Source: Stichopus chloronotus
Lineage: Eukaryota; Echinodermata; Holothuroidea; Aspidochirotida; Stichopodidae
Assembly (NCBI GenBank): GCA_021234535.1
Contig: CM037842.1
Coordinates: 11,896,404-11,960,403, forward strand
Length of the DNA stretch: 64,000 bases
Reading direction: 5' to 3'
Of this stretch, positions 39,301-54,000 are shown piece after piece. The translations under genes were made by a program, and so were the position numbers. The notes beneath the pieces are model-generated. The model searched no databases. It was given only the letters and a program-made list of their open reading frames with translations, and was not told where the DNA came from. The number at the start of each line of letters is the position of its first letter. Position 1 is the first letter of the stretch.

Positions 39301-42300
39301 TCACTTTATGTTTTAACATTTTGATTAATTTTATGTTACATTAAGTTACAATTTCATTTACCTGACTGACAATTTGTTGTCAACTTTACCGAAAAAGACC
39401 TTTGTAGATCTGAATTAAATGTCAACACTGTAAATATGAAAATTAAAGGACCTTCATTAATGATTGGTTATTAATTGTATCGCAATTAAGAAAAAAATGT
39501 GACAAGGAGACATTGGTGTCAATTAGGTTACATCATTTTCATTATGATTAGTGGTAGGAGGTAAATAAAATCAATAATATATTAAACACATTTTTTCTTG
39601 AAAGTAACAGTCTATCTCCATTGTTCCATGCAACATGTGTTGCTTTACTTTATTTATTCTTTCCAGTGACTTAAGTGGAAACAAATTATCAAAGGTGCCT
39701 TTTGTGCTGGAAGATCTCAGCTCACTCAAATACCTGTGAGTAAACGAATACCATGTATTACAGTCAGCCATATCACACGACAATGCTATGGTTTCAACAC
39801 TCAATATTCTTGATAAAACTGCAATTAACATTTTAATGTACGTTGTGTTGAACCGGTTTGTTACAGTTGTCCCATGGACACAAGCCATGGCATTCTTTGC
39901 TTTGACCTAGTGTGGAATGATGAGGATTATTATCTGAACGTATCCGTTTTGGAGTGTATTTATTTGTTGTTGCGTGTAGGAGTAAGAAAAAAATTCAATA
40001 AGCCATACTATGATCAGGGAGCAGACGGATGTCTGGTTGTGAATGAATGCAACGATTAACACAATTAGCGTGCTCTAAGGGAGTGAACAAAATAGATTCT
40101 AGACATCATGTAATGATGCATCCCTTTTTCAAGGACGTTGACGTCACACTGAATTATCAAGCGGAAGGGTTATCCTCCTCCTAAAGTTGAGTAATAAAAA
40201 CTTCTTCAAGTAATTAATTTCATACTTTTACATTAAGCAGCTATCAAATCAGACAGGATAAATGTACCACAGGTCCTTCAAACATATACGTTTCTAGGTT
40301 TTGCCCAAATTGAAAACACTATAGGTAGTGAAACTCACTACGTTTTACTGTTATTGGATGTTTTCATTAAAGGTAGGGGGGCGAGACCACATTTTTCTGA
40401 TTATGCGTCACATCATAACTGAGTTTATTCGGGAGTGAGCTGCGTAAAATACCGAAGGGATAGGATGATTTAGTATGGTATTGCAATATTTGTTGGTATT
40501 TTAAGTGTAAATTAACTCATGATGATATTCAACGACAGATTTGGGTACTATTTTGTAAAGTGAAATGATAATTGTTACAATTCTTCCAAGTCATTGTTGG
40601 GGATTTATCATCATGAAATAAGTATTGTAATAGTAGCTTAGCTTGTAGTACTATGATACACACGGTGAAGGAAAACTATTTCGGTAAGGGCGAATGGTTT
40701 CAAGATTATCTACCGGATTGCCACCATGAGTTATTGTTTCACAAAAGTTTCCAGCTTTACAAGCCCCCCCCCCCCCCTTGATGTCCAAAACCGCATTTGC
40801 GGAGTATTCTAAACTTTATTTGAAAAGATTTATAATAAGCATGTCATGCATGCAATTGAACAATGAATGAACCCTCTTAATATCTTTACAGAGCAGGGCA
40901 ACTAGGGATGGGACTGAATTAACTTTAGACATCTCACATTTATTGCAGGGGCTTCCAAGTCCTACCCCTCCCCCAGTTTTCCTTATACCGCACTCTTCAA
41001 AGAGAAATATGTCCAGGTCGAATGTGTTTTCATACGCGTTCACATCTTGCATATAGTATTCAAACACTTCAGTCGTAACTACTTTATGTAGGCAAACATT
41101 TCTTAGCACATTACTTACAGTTACTTGCGAGAAAACAAATTGTCATTATTACCGGCTAAGCTCTTTGAAGGTGTGACTTCACTGAATATCCTCTAAGTGT
41201 AGTAGATGAACGTTAAGTGATAAATTAGTATATTTTCATGTGAACAACCTTTGCAATGTTTCTAAGCATAGTAAAAGTATTCTAATTTAGAATTAATTGG
41301 TAAGATCTCTTAAACAATTACTTCATCATTATCATGTGTAATTAGTATTTTCCTATGACTTGTTCTGTTGCAGTTATGTTTAGATATTAACATAACATTA
41401 ATATATTGTTTGCAGTTACTTGAGTAAAAACCAATTGTCAACATTACCGACTAAGATCTTCGCAGGTCTGACTTCCCTCACAAACCTGTAAGTATGGTGT
41501 TTGAGTGTAAGAGTGTTTGGGTAATTCAACTTTCAGTCGTATCAAATACTTGTAATAATCATCATTATCACGTGTAAATTGCACTGTGTGATAAGAGTTG
41601 TCCTGGTTGAATTCTCATGTTGAAATACTATGATATCCTGAAATATTATTTGCAGTTACTTAAGCGAAAACCAAATGTCATCACTATCGGCTAGTCTTTT
41701 TGTAGGTTCGAGTTCACTGATTCAACTTAAAAAAACATATTCAAACAAAATTATTCAAGATCAACTCGTAACACGAATTCTTAACTTCGAAACTTACTTC
41801 TTCACTACCATGGGTAAATGATATCATGTCCAAACATTTGTCCTGTTAAATGACATGAAATACTGACAAATTATTAAAATAATATTTCCAGTTCCTTGAG
41901 TGGAAACCAACTGTCATCATTGCCGAATAAGATCTTTGACGGTCTAAAGTCGCTGTCAGTCTTGTAAGTATTTAGTGCTTGAATGTAAACGATATAATGT
42001 AAGTATAGTCTTTGCATATCGACTTATAAATTATTGCATTTTAAGTCGTAAATGTACACGAATTCTGTGAAAAGTAATACATCTTTCAATATAAATTTGT
42101 AACACCTTATAATACTTCTTTTTTACCATGATTAAATGGTATGGCGGCGTATTAATTGTTCAGTTGAAGTGGAAAGTCGAAATACTACCATAGCATTCAA
42201 ATATTACTTGCAGACACTTGAATGGAAACCAACTGTCATCATTACCCACTGAGCTCTTTGTAGGTCTGAATTCACTGACATATCTGTAAGTAAAGTGTTT

Positions 42301-44997
42301 AAATGTAAACGTATAAGTTTATTGCATTTCATGTAGAAAACGTTTACAATATTTTTGATAGAAGTATAATAGTTATGTTAGTTTAACTCGTAGAAATTCA
42401 TAATACCACTTCATAATTATTAAAGGTTAAGGGTATAACAGGTTATGACTTCTTCTCTCAAATTTCTGATACAATGTAAGTATAATGTTTGAATATCAAC
42501 TTATATAATATTGCATTTCAAAAATCTTTCAAGATAAATTCGCAACACGAATTCCTAACTTCAACACTTTCTTCTTCACTACCATGGGTAAATGGTATTA
42601 TGTCACAACATTTGTTCTGTTCAGTGACATGAAATACTGGCAAATTATTAAAATAACATTTGCAGTTACTTGAATGGAAACCAACTGTCATCATTGCCGA
42701 TTAAGATCTTTGACGGTCTAAAGTCGCTGTCAGTCTTGTAAGTATATATTCTTTGAATGTGACTATGACTTGTTCTCTTGAATTCTCTAATACAATGTAA
42801 GTATAATGCTTGCATATCAACTTATAGAATATTGCATTTCCTGTCGGAAATATTTACGAATTCTCTGAAAAATAATACATGTTTCAATATTAATTAGTAA
42901 AACCTCTTAATACTTACTTATTTATTACTAAGGGTAAATAGTATTGTCTCATAAGATTTGTCCTGTTGAAGTGACAAGTTGAAATACTACCATAGCAGTC
43001 AAATATTACTTGCAGACTCTTGAATGAAAACCAACTGTCATCATTACCAACTGAGCTCTTTGTAGGTCTAAATTCACTGAGAGAACTGTAAGTATAATGT
43101 TTGAGTGTTTGGTTTTGATCGCAAATATTGATAACAAGTAAAATAATTTTCATTATGTATTATTTCGTAATAAATCATAACACTTACGTATTCATTGTTA
43201 TGGGTAATTTATGTTTTGCAATATGACTTGCTCTGCAGACATTTCATGTTGATATATATACGTTACATGAACTTTTTTTCAGTTATTTGAGTAAGAACAA
43301 ATTGTCATCACTTCCGACTGAGGTCTTTAAAAGTTTGAGTAACCTGGAATCATTGTAAGTATATTTTCTTTTAATATTGACCTACAAATTATATAGGTTC
43401 ATGTATCTTTAGAAATAAAAGTCGAGTACTTCAGATTATACGTTACTTCAAAGCCAAGTTGTTTCATTGTCATTCGTCATAAATTAAGATAGCAAGATAC
43501 AATTTGTTGGTATACTGAGTGCTAGTGAACTCATAATAACATGTCTTTGTTAATATATTAAAAAAAATATGAGTCCTTTAAAATAGAAGTGTGAAGCTTA
43601 TCAAATCAGATATGCATGTATCATACTATATTGAGATGAGAATTGATGTGCCGTTAAGTTTATGTCTCCGAATTTACTTCAATAAAGGTTTAAGTCCCAC
43701 CTCGATTCACTATTCTAATGAGCTATAAACATTTTCTTCTTTGTAGGCACTTGGACAGCAACAAGTTTACAACATTTCCAAAAGTCATTTTTAAAAATCT
43801 GACTGCTCTTAGCGAGCTGTAAGTGTAGCATAAGAAGAGATGATAAAACCCAAAAGTTTTTGAATGGTTACATTTTGCCACCTCTCTATAAAACGTAAAT
43901 TTTCATGCCAGAAAAATATGGCTTATTTATGGCAAATGTAAGAGATTTAACTGTGCGTTGGTCTTCTAGTGGAAACTAAGCGATTGTAACATTGAACACA
44001 TATGAGTATAATGTCATTCTGAAGATACGTTATTTGAAAATGAGATGGGTTATCAGCAATCTACATGAAAGGGCTAGCTACTGCTACCAAAAAATATTTT
44101 TAAAAATCTGTCTGCCCTTGGCAAGCTGTAAGTGTAGCATAAGAAATTTTAAGCATTTTGCCACCTCACTATAAAACGTAAATTTTCATCCTAAACAAGT
44201 ATGGCTCAATTATAGCAAAAGTAAGAGTTTGAAAGTGTTGGCTACTGCTATAATGTTAGATATTAATCTATTCATAAACATTCCAATTGGTACGAAAAGA
44301 ACATGCAAATATTCAACGACAAATTTGGGTACTATTTTGCCATGCAAGATTACAAAACGATATATACATATATATACATATATATATATATACATATATA
44401 TAATATCAAACTTAACAACAAAATATTATACTTGCAGTGACTTGAGTAAAAACCAATTTCTGTCGTTGCCGACTAAACTTTTTGAAGATCTGACTTCACT
44501 GAGACAACTGTAAGTACAGTGTTTCAATGTTAGCCTATACATTATTACGTTACGTCTAATATAGGATACTTTTAACGGAAAAACAAGATCCTGTTTACAT
44601 ATAAATAAAATTTCTTAATTTTTATTTCATCATCAGCCTGGGTCAATGGTACTTCATCAGGAAGCATGTTCTGTTGAATTGTCATTTTGAAATATTAGTA
44701 TTAATTAAAAAAAAAATCTAACGTAAGACTAACAAGTAAAAGTATATAGTGGTTGAATATTTACTTAACTTGTATAAACCTTTGACTGAACAGGATTATG
44801 ATTATGATGCTGATTGGTATTACTATTATTATTATCATTATTATTACTATTAGTAGTAGTATCACTATTATTATTATCAATATTATTATTTTCACTATTA
44901 TTAGTATCATTATTATGAGTATCACTATTATTAGTATCACTATTATTATCACTTTTATTACTATCACTATAATTAGTATCACTATTATTATAATCAC

Positions 44998-45030
<33 letters not shown>

Positions 45031-48000
45031 CACTATTATTATTATTATCACTGTTATTATTATTATCACTGTTATTATTATTATTATTATCACTGTTATG
45101 ATTATCACAATAATAATTACAAACTTCTATGTTGGTTTGTGTGTAACTCTGATATCGAAGTCTTATCCAGACTCTGGGAGATACAGAATCCTTCTGAGGA
45201 TATGGACAGTACCTAGTAGCGTTGTGTGAATTTTTGCATTTTGCGTTTACCAGGGATGTCTTGTAGGTGTCCCTCTAGATTGTTGGTGTTTGCTTCAAGT
45301 GCAACGATTGCTACGGGGATTACCGTGCTTTGATGTTCCACAGTCTCTGTACTTCTAGTTTTAACTCTTGGTACTTATCTACTGTTTTGCTTACCTTCTT
45401 GACTATGTTTGAGTCGTTGGGCATTGTGTTTCTTTGTCTATGACTACCACGTCTGGTCTACGAGCCGTTATTACTCTGTCAGTCCTGATTTCGAAGTCCC
45501 GGGGATTTTAGTTTTGTCGTTTTCTTCCGTGGATATGGGTTTGTGTAGCCATGTTTTCGTTGTTGTTGGAATTCCGTAGTGCTGACATACTTTGCGGTGT
45601 ATTGCGGCTGCTACGTCGTTGTGCCTGGTTTTATAGAGGGTTCTGGCTCCCTTGGGGTAGACTGTGATTATATGAGCAACTGTCCCATCCTTTTCGTTGC
45701 ACATTCTACATTTGGGATCATTCATCGTGTGGAGTATCTTTGTCTTGTGGCATTTTGTTTTGAGCGCCTGGTATTGTGCAGCTGTTGTTATTAGTGCTTC
45801 TGTTTCATTCTGCAACCCTGTGTTCCCTTTCAGCTATTTGCATGTGTTTTCAGTGGATGCTACTTGTCGTTTGTATTGTCCATGTAGCAGTTTGTAAGGA
45901 CCACTTGATGGTGTTCCCGGTCATTCGTCCTGCCATTTCATCTTCCTTTGACTTGCACCCGGTTATCGCTTTGTATTTCCAGACTTCCACCTTTAGCGTG
46001 TCTGTGTCTTTCGCTGATGTGATGTACTCCTGAAGTCCGGCATATTGGAACCTTACTGTGGCCGAGATTTCCTTCAGACCTCTTCCGCTATCCTTTTGTG
46101 GCAGGTATATTCGATGTATGTCATCTCTAAGGTGGGGACCTCCATACATGTTCATTGTCTTGCGAGTCACTCTGTCCAGTTGTTCGAGTTCTGTCTGCAA
46201 CAGTCAATTATGCCTGCGGTGTGTGTGATTACTGGTATTGCGTATGTGTTAATTGCTTGTATCTTGTTTCTGCCATTGAGTCGTGATTTTAGAACTTGTC
46301 TTAGTATCTTTCTGTATGTTGATGTAGTTTTGTGTTTGACTTCTTTCTCTTTATTTTGCATGTTCTGTAGTATGCCAAGGTACTTGTTTCCCCCACAGAT
46401 GTCAGCATCCCTGATCCTTTCAATGTTGGGCAGGTCAAGGCCATCAGTCACTTTGATTTTTCCGAGGCGTTTGATTTGTCTCGAGCATTTGTCGAGTCCG
46501 AATTCCATGCAGATGTCATTGGTGAAGATTCGGACAGTCTCAATCAGGACGGTGAGGTCGTTCTCGTTTTTGGTATACAGTTTAAACTTATCCATGTACA
46601 GCAGGTGGTTGATTTTATGTCCTGTCTTCAGTGTGTATCCTTGTTTGTTGTTTCGTAGGATGTGGCTCAAAGGGGTTGAGAGCTACGCAGAACAGTACGG
46701 GTGAGATCGAGTCGCCTTGAAATATTCCACGTCGGATCTTCATGTTGGCTAATCCTTTGCCACCTGATGTGAGATTGGTGTTCCAATTATTCATTGATGT
46801 CTGCACTAGTGTAATGATCTTCGGGTCGATCCGTATGAAGTATCCAGGAAAGTGGGACGGACTTGTATGCTTTCTTGTAGTCTATCCATTCCACTGCAAA
46901 GTTAGTGTGTCTCTTCTTCGAGTGAAAGGTCAGAATCTTGTCGATCAGTAGTTGGTCTTTTGTTCCACGGCATCCTGGTCTGGATCCTTTCTGTTCTTGA
47001 GCAAGTAGTTGGTGTGTGTTCAGGTGTTCGTTGATCTGGTCGGCAAGTATCCCTGAGAACAGTTTCCACGTTGTCGGTAGGAATATAATGGGTTGTAGTT
47101 GCGGGGTTGTGTACCTTGTGGGGGCTCTTTCTGTATGAGAACAGCTCTCCCAGTTGTGAGCCATGTTGGTATGTTTTGTGGGTCTTCGAGGATGTCTTGA
47201 ACTTGTCTAACTAGTGTGTCATGTAAGGTTGTGAGATGTTTGATCCAGTGCCCTTGTACCTGGTGCGGACCAGTTGTCTTCCAGTTTGCAATGTTTTTCG
47301 CCTTGTGTTAAATGTCTTTCTTCGTGATGCGTCGCTATGTTTGGGTAGGTGCGTTGAAGTGTGCTGTGTGTGTCCATTCTGGGTTGTTGTTGTGCATGTT
47401 GGGAGTGTCCCATATTTTATGCCAGAAGTTTATGTCTGTTTCCTATCAGGTGTTTCGGATGGTGCTGTTTGATTGTTGGTGTGGAGTTAAGCGATGTATC
47501 TTTGGAGTCTGTGTGTTCTTGCCGTTAGGCTTTGTTTGGCGTCTTCCAGAGCTATCTTGAGTCCCTTTCCTTTCACGTGGTAGGTATCGTTTATTGATGT
47601 CTTTATTTTGTCCCTTTTTTTGCAGAGTCCATCCTTCTAATATCTTTCCTCAGTGTCGTATGTTTTTTTGCAAAGGCGCTGTTTCCATGGTGGGGCTTTA
47701 TTTGTTGGATTTTTCTTGGTTGGTTCCTTTGTTGAGGTGAGCTTTTCAATGGTCCTAGCTGTGGCGTATATGAGTGCGTTTGTCTCCGTGAGGTTATGTG
47801 TGTGGATGTTGTTGATAACTTGTTGTTTGTTTATCCATATGGATGTCCTGGGTGTCTTGACATCTAATGTCTGTCCCCATTTAATCTTTATGTCTTAAGG
47901 GAGTGGTCTTGATCTGTGTTTGTATCTATGTGATTTAGGCCATTGGGGATAGTTGACATCGTGGTGCATACCTGGGTGTCTTGGTGGTTTGAATTGTTTT

Positions 48001-51000
48001 GGTCTTGTTCTGTGTGTGATGTGCGTAGTTGTTGTTGTAGTTGGTCTAGTTCTAAGTCTGTGAATACCTGAATCTTAGTTATTACTCGTCGTTAGTCCAT
48101 TAGTCGTTGTTCTGTGATGCTTGAAGTCAGGATTTCGTTTGGTCCATATGTCGTGCATTCGTCCCCTATATCCTCTTGTTGATTATGATTATCATTAATA
48201 CTATTATCATTACTATTCCTACTACTATTTTTACTATTATTGTTATTATTATTATTACTGGTACCACTATTATTATAGTTATTACTTCTACTATTACTAT
48301 TACTACTACTACAACCTCTGCTACCACTACTATTCCTGAATATCATCCACAACTTCTATTTGCAAGTGTTCAAAGTTGCATACCCACGATAATGTTGCAC
48401 TAAGTAATGATTACATTATATAGACGCAGAATACAATCTAGAAAGTAGCATGAAGAAAAAAACAATCAAATCAAATACACATATGTATCAAAATACATCT
48501 GGTGTAAGGGATCGAGAACTATCAAAAGAAAATAATGTAAGATCTCATTCAGACAGTTATAATGTGTCAATATGAAGCTGGTATATGTGTAATAATTTAA
48601 AATGAGAATTTGTTAGACATACGAAAGTACATATGAGACATACAAAAGTACGAAATACATATTGAAAGTGGACGTACTGAAAACACTTCTTCAATCGCAG
48701 ATAACTTGAAGCGTCCTTAACTTCAAAGCACAGTTCATTTTCTTTTTGTTTGATTTCCGCTTGGCAAATGTTATCGACGTGCTATCTTATTAAGCAAATA
48801 AAAAAAACTAGGTTATTGAAGGGTAAAGTTTCTCTGAGATTTTTACATTATGAAGAGTCTGTGAATTAATTACTTATCAAACAAAACACCTATTCAGGTG
48901 AGGAGCTCTTTGAGAAAGGAACAAAGATGGATAATTGTCAGCAATTATTCAGCAAGACAGAGTTTTACGTGCTCTTCACTGGAAAGAATAAAATGTAATC
49001 ACTTTTCATTCTTTTTTTCTGTATCGAATGTTATTGAATGTTCTTTTATCACATATTTCGTGAATTGAAATATTGAAGTGATTTATAAGTAACAAATTTT
49101 AAGAAAGAAATTGAACATCAACAAGTTTGATGTCCAGCTGATCCTAGCGAACTGTAAATATTACACAAAACAATGCAAACTAATAGGTCAGATTGATGAT
49201 AGTATCGTCATTGTAATGAAATTAACAAAAAGTACCTTATAACAATATAAGGTATTTAGCTCTCTGCTCAATAGGTTAAGTGGTAAACTATATTTCTTGA
49301 AGATAATATTTTACGACAAATGTGTGAGGTGAATGATGCATTTTGTTGGGTAAAATATACCCTATTACTTGAGTATGTTGGACATAAACTCCCCTACTAT
49401 GCACGGTGATAGATTTATCTACAGTGGAAATCCATCAATTCTACAGTGATCTATTGTTAGATATTTTAATCTCATTTCTTTTCTCATTTTGTCACAAACA
49501 TCAATCAAATCAATCTTATTTAGAATACTCTCTGGAAATTCTTTGTCAACGTTACCGAGCAATACCTTTCAAGGTCTTAGTTCTCTAAAGAATCTGTAAG
49601 TATGCTACTCTTTAAAGTTTTGATGGTTAAAAAACTGTAAAAATGTGTTGGAATGTATTTTGTTCATATTTAGCTTTGCCCATGGTGACAAACACGGTGA
49701 CAATTTCAGCATCTATCTAGTAATGTACGAAATAAGACATTAACACGTGTAAAGACATTCACTTAGCTTGCAATACAGCTCTGGGTAGAGGTTAAAGCGA
49801 TTCTTTCCATGAACTTAAAGTTGAATGATAAAGATTTTTTTTTTTTATTAAGAGAGGGGTGAGAGGTGAGAGGTCAAATAAATATTCGGTAAGTTAATGG
49901 AGAAAAAAACCTTGATTAACGTGAACAAAGAGCAAAGACGTATCAATCATAAAATTACAATATGAATTTAAAGTTTAAGTTCAGAACAAACTTAATTTTA
50001 CGATATAGGAGCTCGCATGTGGAATTCGTAAGTATTGTTTGTTGTGACAAGAAAGTTTTGTATTTTTACTTTTGTAATTCCGAATAAGATTCACATCAAA
50101 TGGAATTATTTAAGTGAATGATCACGTTTCCTTTTATATTGGTTTCACGTTCAAAAGCGTCTTTTTGGTATTTGAAAACTAAACCATTTTTTTCAGCTAC
50201 TTGAACATCAACAATTTTACAAAATTACCAAAAGACATCTTTAAGGGATTGCCTGCTCTTAGTTCTATGTAAGTATGACAAAGATGTAACATAATATTCA
50301 GGAAAATAAATAAACACAAACAATGGAAAAAATTGTAAAAGGTCATTAGAATCAAAGTTTGGAATCAAGCGGTACTTGGGATTAAAAGGTAATGATACAA
50401 TTATATTGATGGTTTATTTTTCATTGTATAGAAATGTGTAACACTTTACGGACAATGTCAATACGTACGTAAAAAGTGTTTTTCCATATGAAAAGTATGA
50501 GGTAAATTGAAAAAGCAACTTGAGTGTACAATATGTTGTTTCGACAGAACCTTGAACTTGAAGGGATATACTGTCAAACTGATTTCTTTCAAACACTTGG
50601 GCCACAATACTGTGGCATTATGAAGTGATATTCCTAAGAGGTTGACTGCTATTCTATCGATGCATGCACATGAAATAACATAAATAATTACACATAAAGA
50701 GATACATTGTGACATTCTACTTCTAAAACTGAAAAAAAAGAAGCAATATCAGGATGGCTTCCTTTTTGTTCGGTAACAATTTATTCATCTAAGATGTTGC
50801 TGAATGATCAGATAGTGAGATTATATATCCTTATTTTACTTTTTAAGGGTACACAAGGAAACACTATTCCAAGAGTACTCTCTCTTTTATTCTACTTAAA
50901 TGATGACTTTATTTAATAATTTGATCAAACTAAATCTCAAACGTTCAAGTGGTTTCATATTTCATTGCATCCTTCTCTTAAACATCAATTAATGTTGTGG

Positions 51001-54000
51001 TAATGTTTTTAATAATATTTCAATTTTAATAGTTCACATGTGAGAATGCGCCCTTTAGTTCCACTGCTGTGAGTTGGAAGCCACTGGCTTCCAACTCAAC
51101 TCAACAAAAGAAAATAAACAAAGTGATACCAATTAAGTATGAACATCAGAAAAACAAAACTTTACAACATTTATTTACAGCGAAAAATGTGAATGAAAAA
51201 ATAAGTAATAAAGAAACCAAAAAAAAAAAAAAAGGAGAGAGAGTAGGATGAAATGGGAAGAGGGAGAAGGAAGGAGATGACTGAATTTAGGGAAGTCAAA
51301 AAGGAAAATGGGATAAAGAAGGTACTCTACATCACGTGTAACAGACAAAAGAAAATAGGAATGAAATTACTCGTTACCATGCCAACTGATTAGATCGAAG
51401 AAAAGTATGGATATGGAGTGGAGTTGTGACATATAGAATCATGTATTTGATTAAAAAATATCAGTATTGCGCTCTATACTATTTAACCAAGATGATATTT
51501 TAAATTTACTTTTAATTTTTAAATCACTTTTAATGTTTTCGTATGATTTACGTCACTCCTGTTTTCTAGCTGATGATAGCAAGTGCACCCGAACATACTT
51601 CACCGGTGACACAGGGGTTGGAACTTAAAATAAGTGTAACATTGTCAAATTGATTATCTGATCATTTATAAATATTCAATGGCATTCAATTTATAACATC
51701 TCAGTGTATTTAGAACACAGAAATGTTTTTATACGATCATTCCTTATACCAGTTACAGCTTACATCTCAGCTATTCATTTGTATCTTTAATGTTATTTCT
51801 AGAATGTAATTCCTCGTAATTTGTTTTGCAGTGACTTGAGTAAGAATGAATTCTCACAAGTGCTACCATCTTTTAAAAGTGTGGGTTCACTTAAAACTTT
51901 GTAAGTGGTATTCCTTTTTTTCATTGAGCTCAAACAGATATTAGTGTTATTATGGAAAAGTTCTCATGTACAAGTAACATTTGTCACTTGCTTGTACTTT
52001 GCCACAACTAGGAGCAACTACTACGGCTTCAAAGGTTAGCTTTAGTAATCGTAAATGTGATTTCATTCATAAGGGAAGTTTGAGTTGGCGATGTATTTTA
52101 ATTCAAAACCACATTATTTCTTGCCTGCTTAAAGATGATATTTGTACACTCTTGTCCATAGCTACACAATGATGCTTCGGTTTGCCTCTTATGCATACAT
52201 TTTACGTCCAATTCATTGTATTTCTGAGTTGCTTTATCATTTTGAAATTTTACTGTATAAAATGTTTGTAACGACTAACAAATTTTCTTTTCACACACTA
52301 TATGTCTGATTCACCATATACCACAGGCTCCTAAGAGAAAACAAGCTTTACCGTCTCGACGCTTGGAACCTTCGAGGTGTTGCAAGAGAAGACGCGTTTG
52401 TGTATGGAACATTGACTATTAACTTACCATGTGGCAAAGGATATATAACATTTCCCACATATATCACTTTACAGTTGTCTTGACTAAATTTCCTCTCATC
52501 TAATGCATCAAAATCAAACCCGTTCAGTCCTCTTAACTGAATGTACTGTAAGTCGGGGGTAATGTTTGTGTTAAGTTCTTAATTCTGTGTTTTTGTAAAG
52601 GTTATCTTTCTCTTGTTTTATAGGAAGTATTTTTTGTCGCACAATGGTATTGGCACATTGATCCAGACAGGAGTTGCTAAGGAATTGCGTTGAAGAAATA
52701 AAGTACACTTCAGACATAAGCGTCCAAATATCGATCCATTGTGGGCAATGGATATACCCGGAAGACACCAAATACATAAAATAAACCCAACACAAAGTGT
52801 GCTCGTTTTTGTTTTCTGCCGATAGTATTAGGTGCTACATGTGCCTCGTCATTTGCAACCATCTTAATTAAGTTCCATCTTAGTCTCTATAAAATACATT
52901 TGCACGTTCCTTTTATTAAAATTTCAGGGATCTGTCAGATAATGGCATAAGTCAGATTACATCTGATTCACGCCATCCATTTACGTGGAACAACGTGAAA
53001 ACTCTTTTCCTACAGAGAAATAAACTTAAAATCATCAAGCAATACGCGTTCATTGGCTTCCATGGACTTCGTTTGTTGTGAGTATTTGAAACTGCAATTC
53101 TGCGAGGATACTTGACTACATAATGTAATTGATTTTTTTTTTTTGTTACTTTCATTTAATTCAGTTTTCAACCTTTTCTTTCTGTGTAGAAAAGAGTTAA
53201 ATTTGGTGAAAGTTAAGCATTTAGTCTATACTTGCGATTTGTGCAATTTGTAATGTTGTATATGACGTTAGTCATATACACCATATGAAGATTTTTTTTT
53301 TTTTTTTTAACACGGTATCGGCATCTTTACACTAGAGATATGCTGGTATCTTGGGTCTGCGATCAATCGACTTATTTGTATTAAACCAGTACAAATATTC
53401 CTTTCGTTATTATGTTTTTTTTTTCTTTCAGAAGCCTATACGGTAATCAAATCCATACCATAGAAGATAAAGCGTTTGTAAATGTTTATCTGACGTATTT
53501 GTGAGTATTTGTGACTAAAATGCTTTTGATGTATATTCTATCATGAATTCTATGAAAACTTATAATTTAGGAAGTCAAAAAAAAAAAAAATAGGAAATGT
53601 TCTCTGTTGATGTAAAATGAAAAAAATTGTAAGTAGAAAGTATTGTACTTTCCATGCCGCCATTCGCAGTAACTAGGCAGCTCTTTTGTTCAGTGGTTCA
53701 CACCGTTTTGGGTTCACACCGAGTCATGTGGTTTGCTCTACAATTGAGCTCATTGTGTTGAAAGAATCCCGTGAACGGGAATGAGCTTCTCGTTATATTG
53801 TGTTTACGTTTATTTTACGTTTGGTGAAACTTGTAATGGTATACGTACACTACGACAATTAGGTGGCACAAAATGTTAGAACTAATCAATTCATTGTGGT
53901 ATTCACTTTCGTGGTTATTTGTACTTTTCAGTTAAATACAGTAGAACTTATCAACCATCGTGTTTCTTCATACAGATTGCTGGTTCAAAATAACCTATCC

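Larger units (their letters stand above)
41892..43087 (+). repeat. Duplicated LRR exon pair (exons 15-16 and 17-18)
   Basis: Exons 15 and 17 share CTGTCATCATTGCCG and end GTCGCTGTCAGTCTT; exons 16 and 18 share GAGCTCTTTGTAGGTCT. Offsets are 774 and 802 bases, so introns have drifted in length since duplication. Confidence 0.85.

Noticed and set aside
44761..45229. Long isoleucine-rich open frames on both strands
   Set aside because: They are translations of the ATT/ACT microsatellite; composition is pure repeat.
45579..47898. Several plus-strand frames of 60-219 codons
   Set aside because: They are antisense to the minus-strand LINE, whose RT and nuclease motifs account for the openness.
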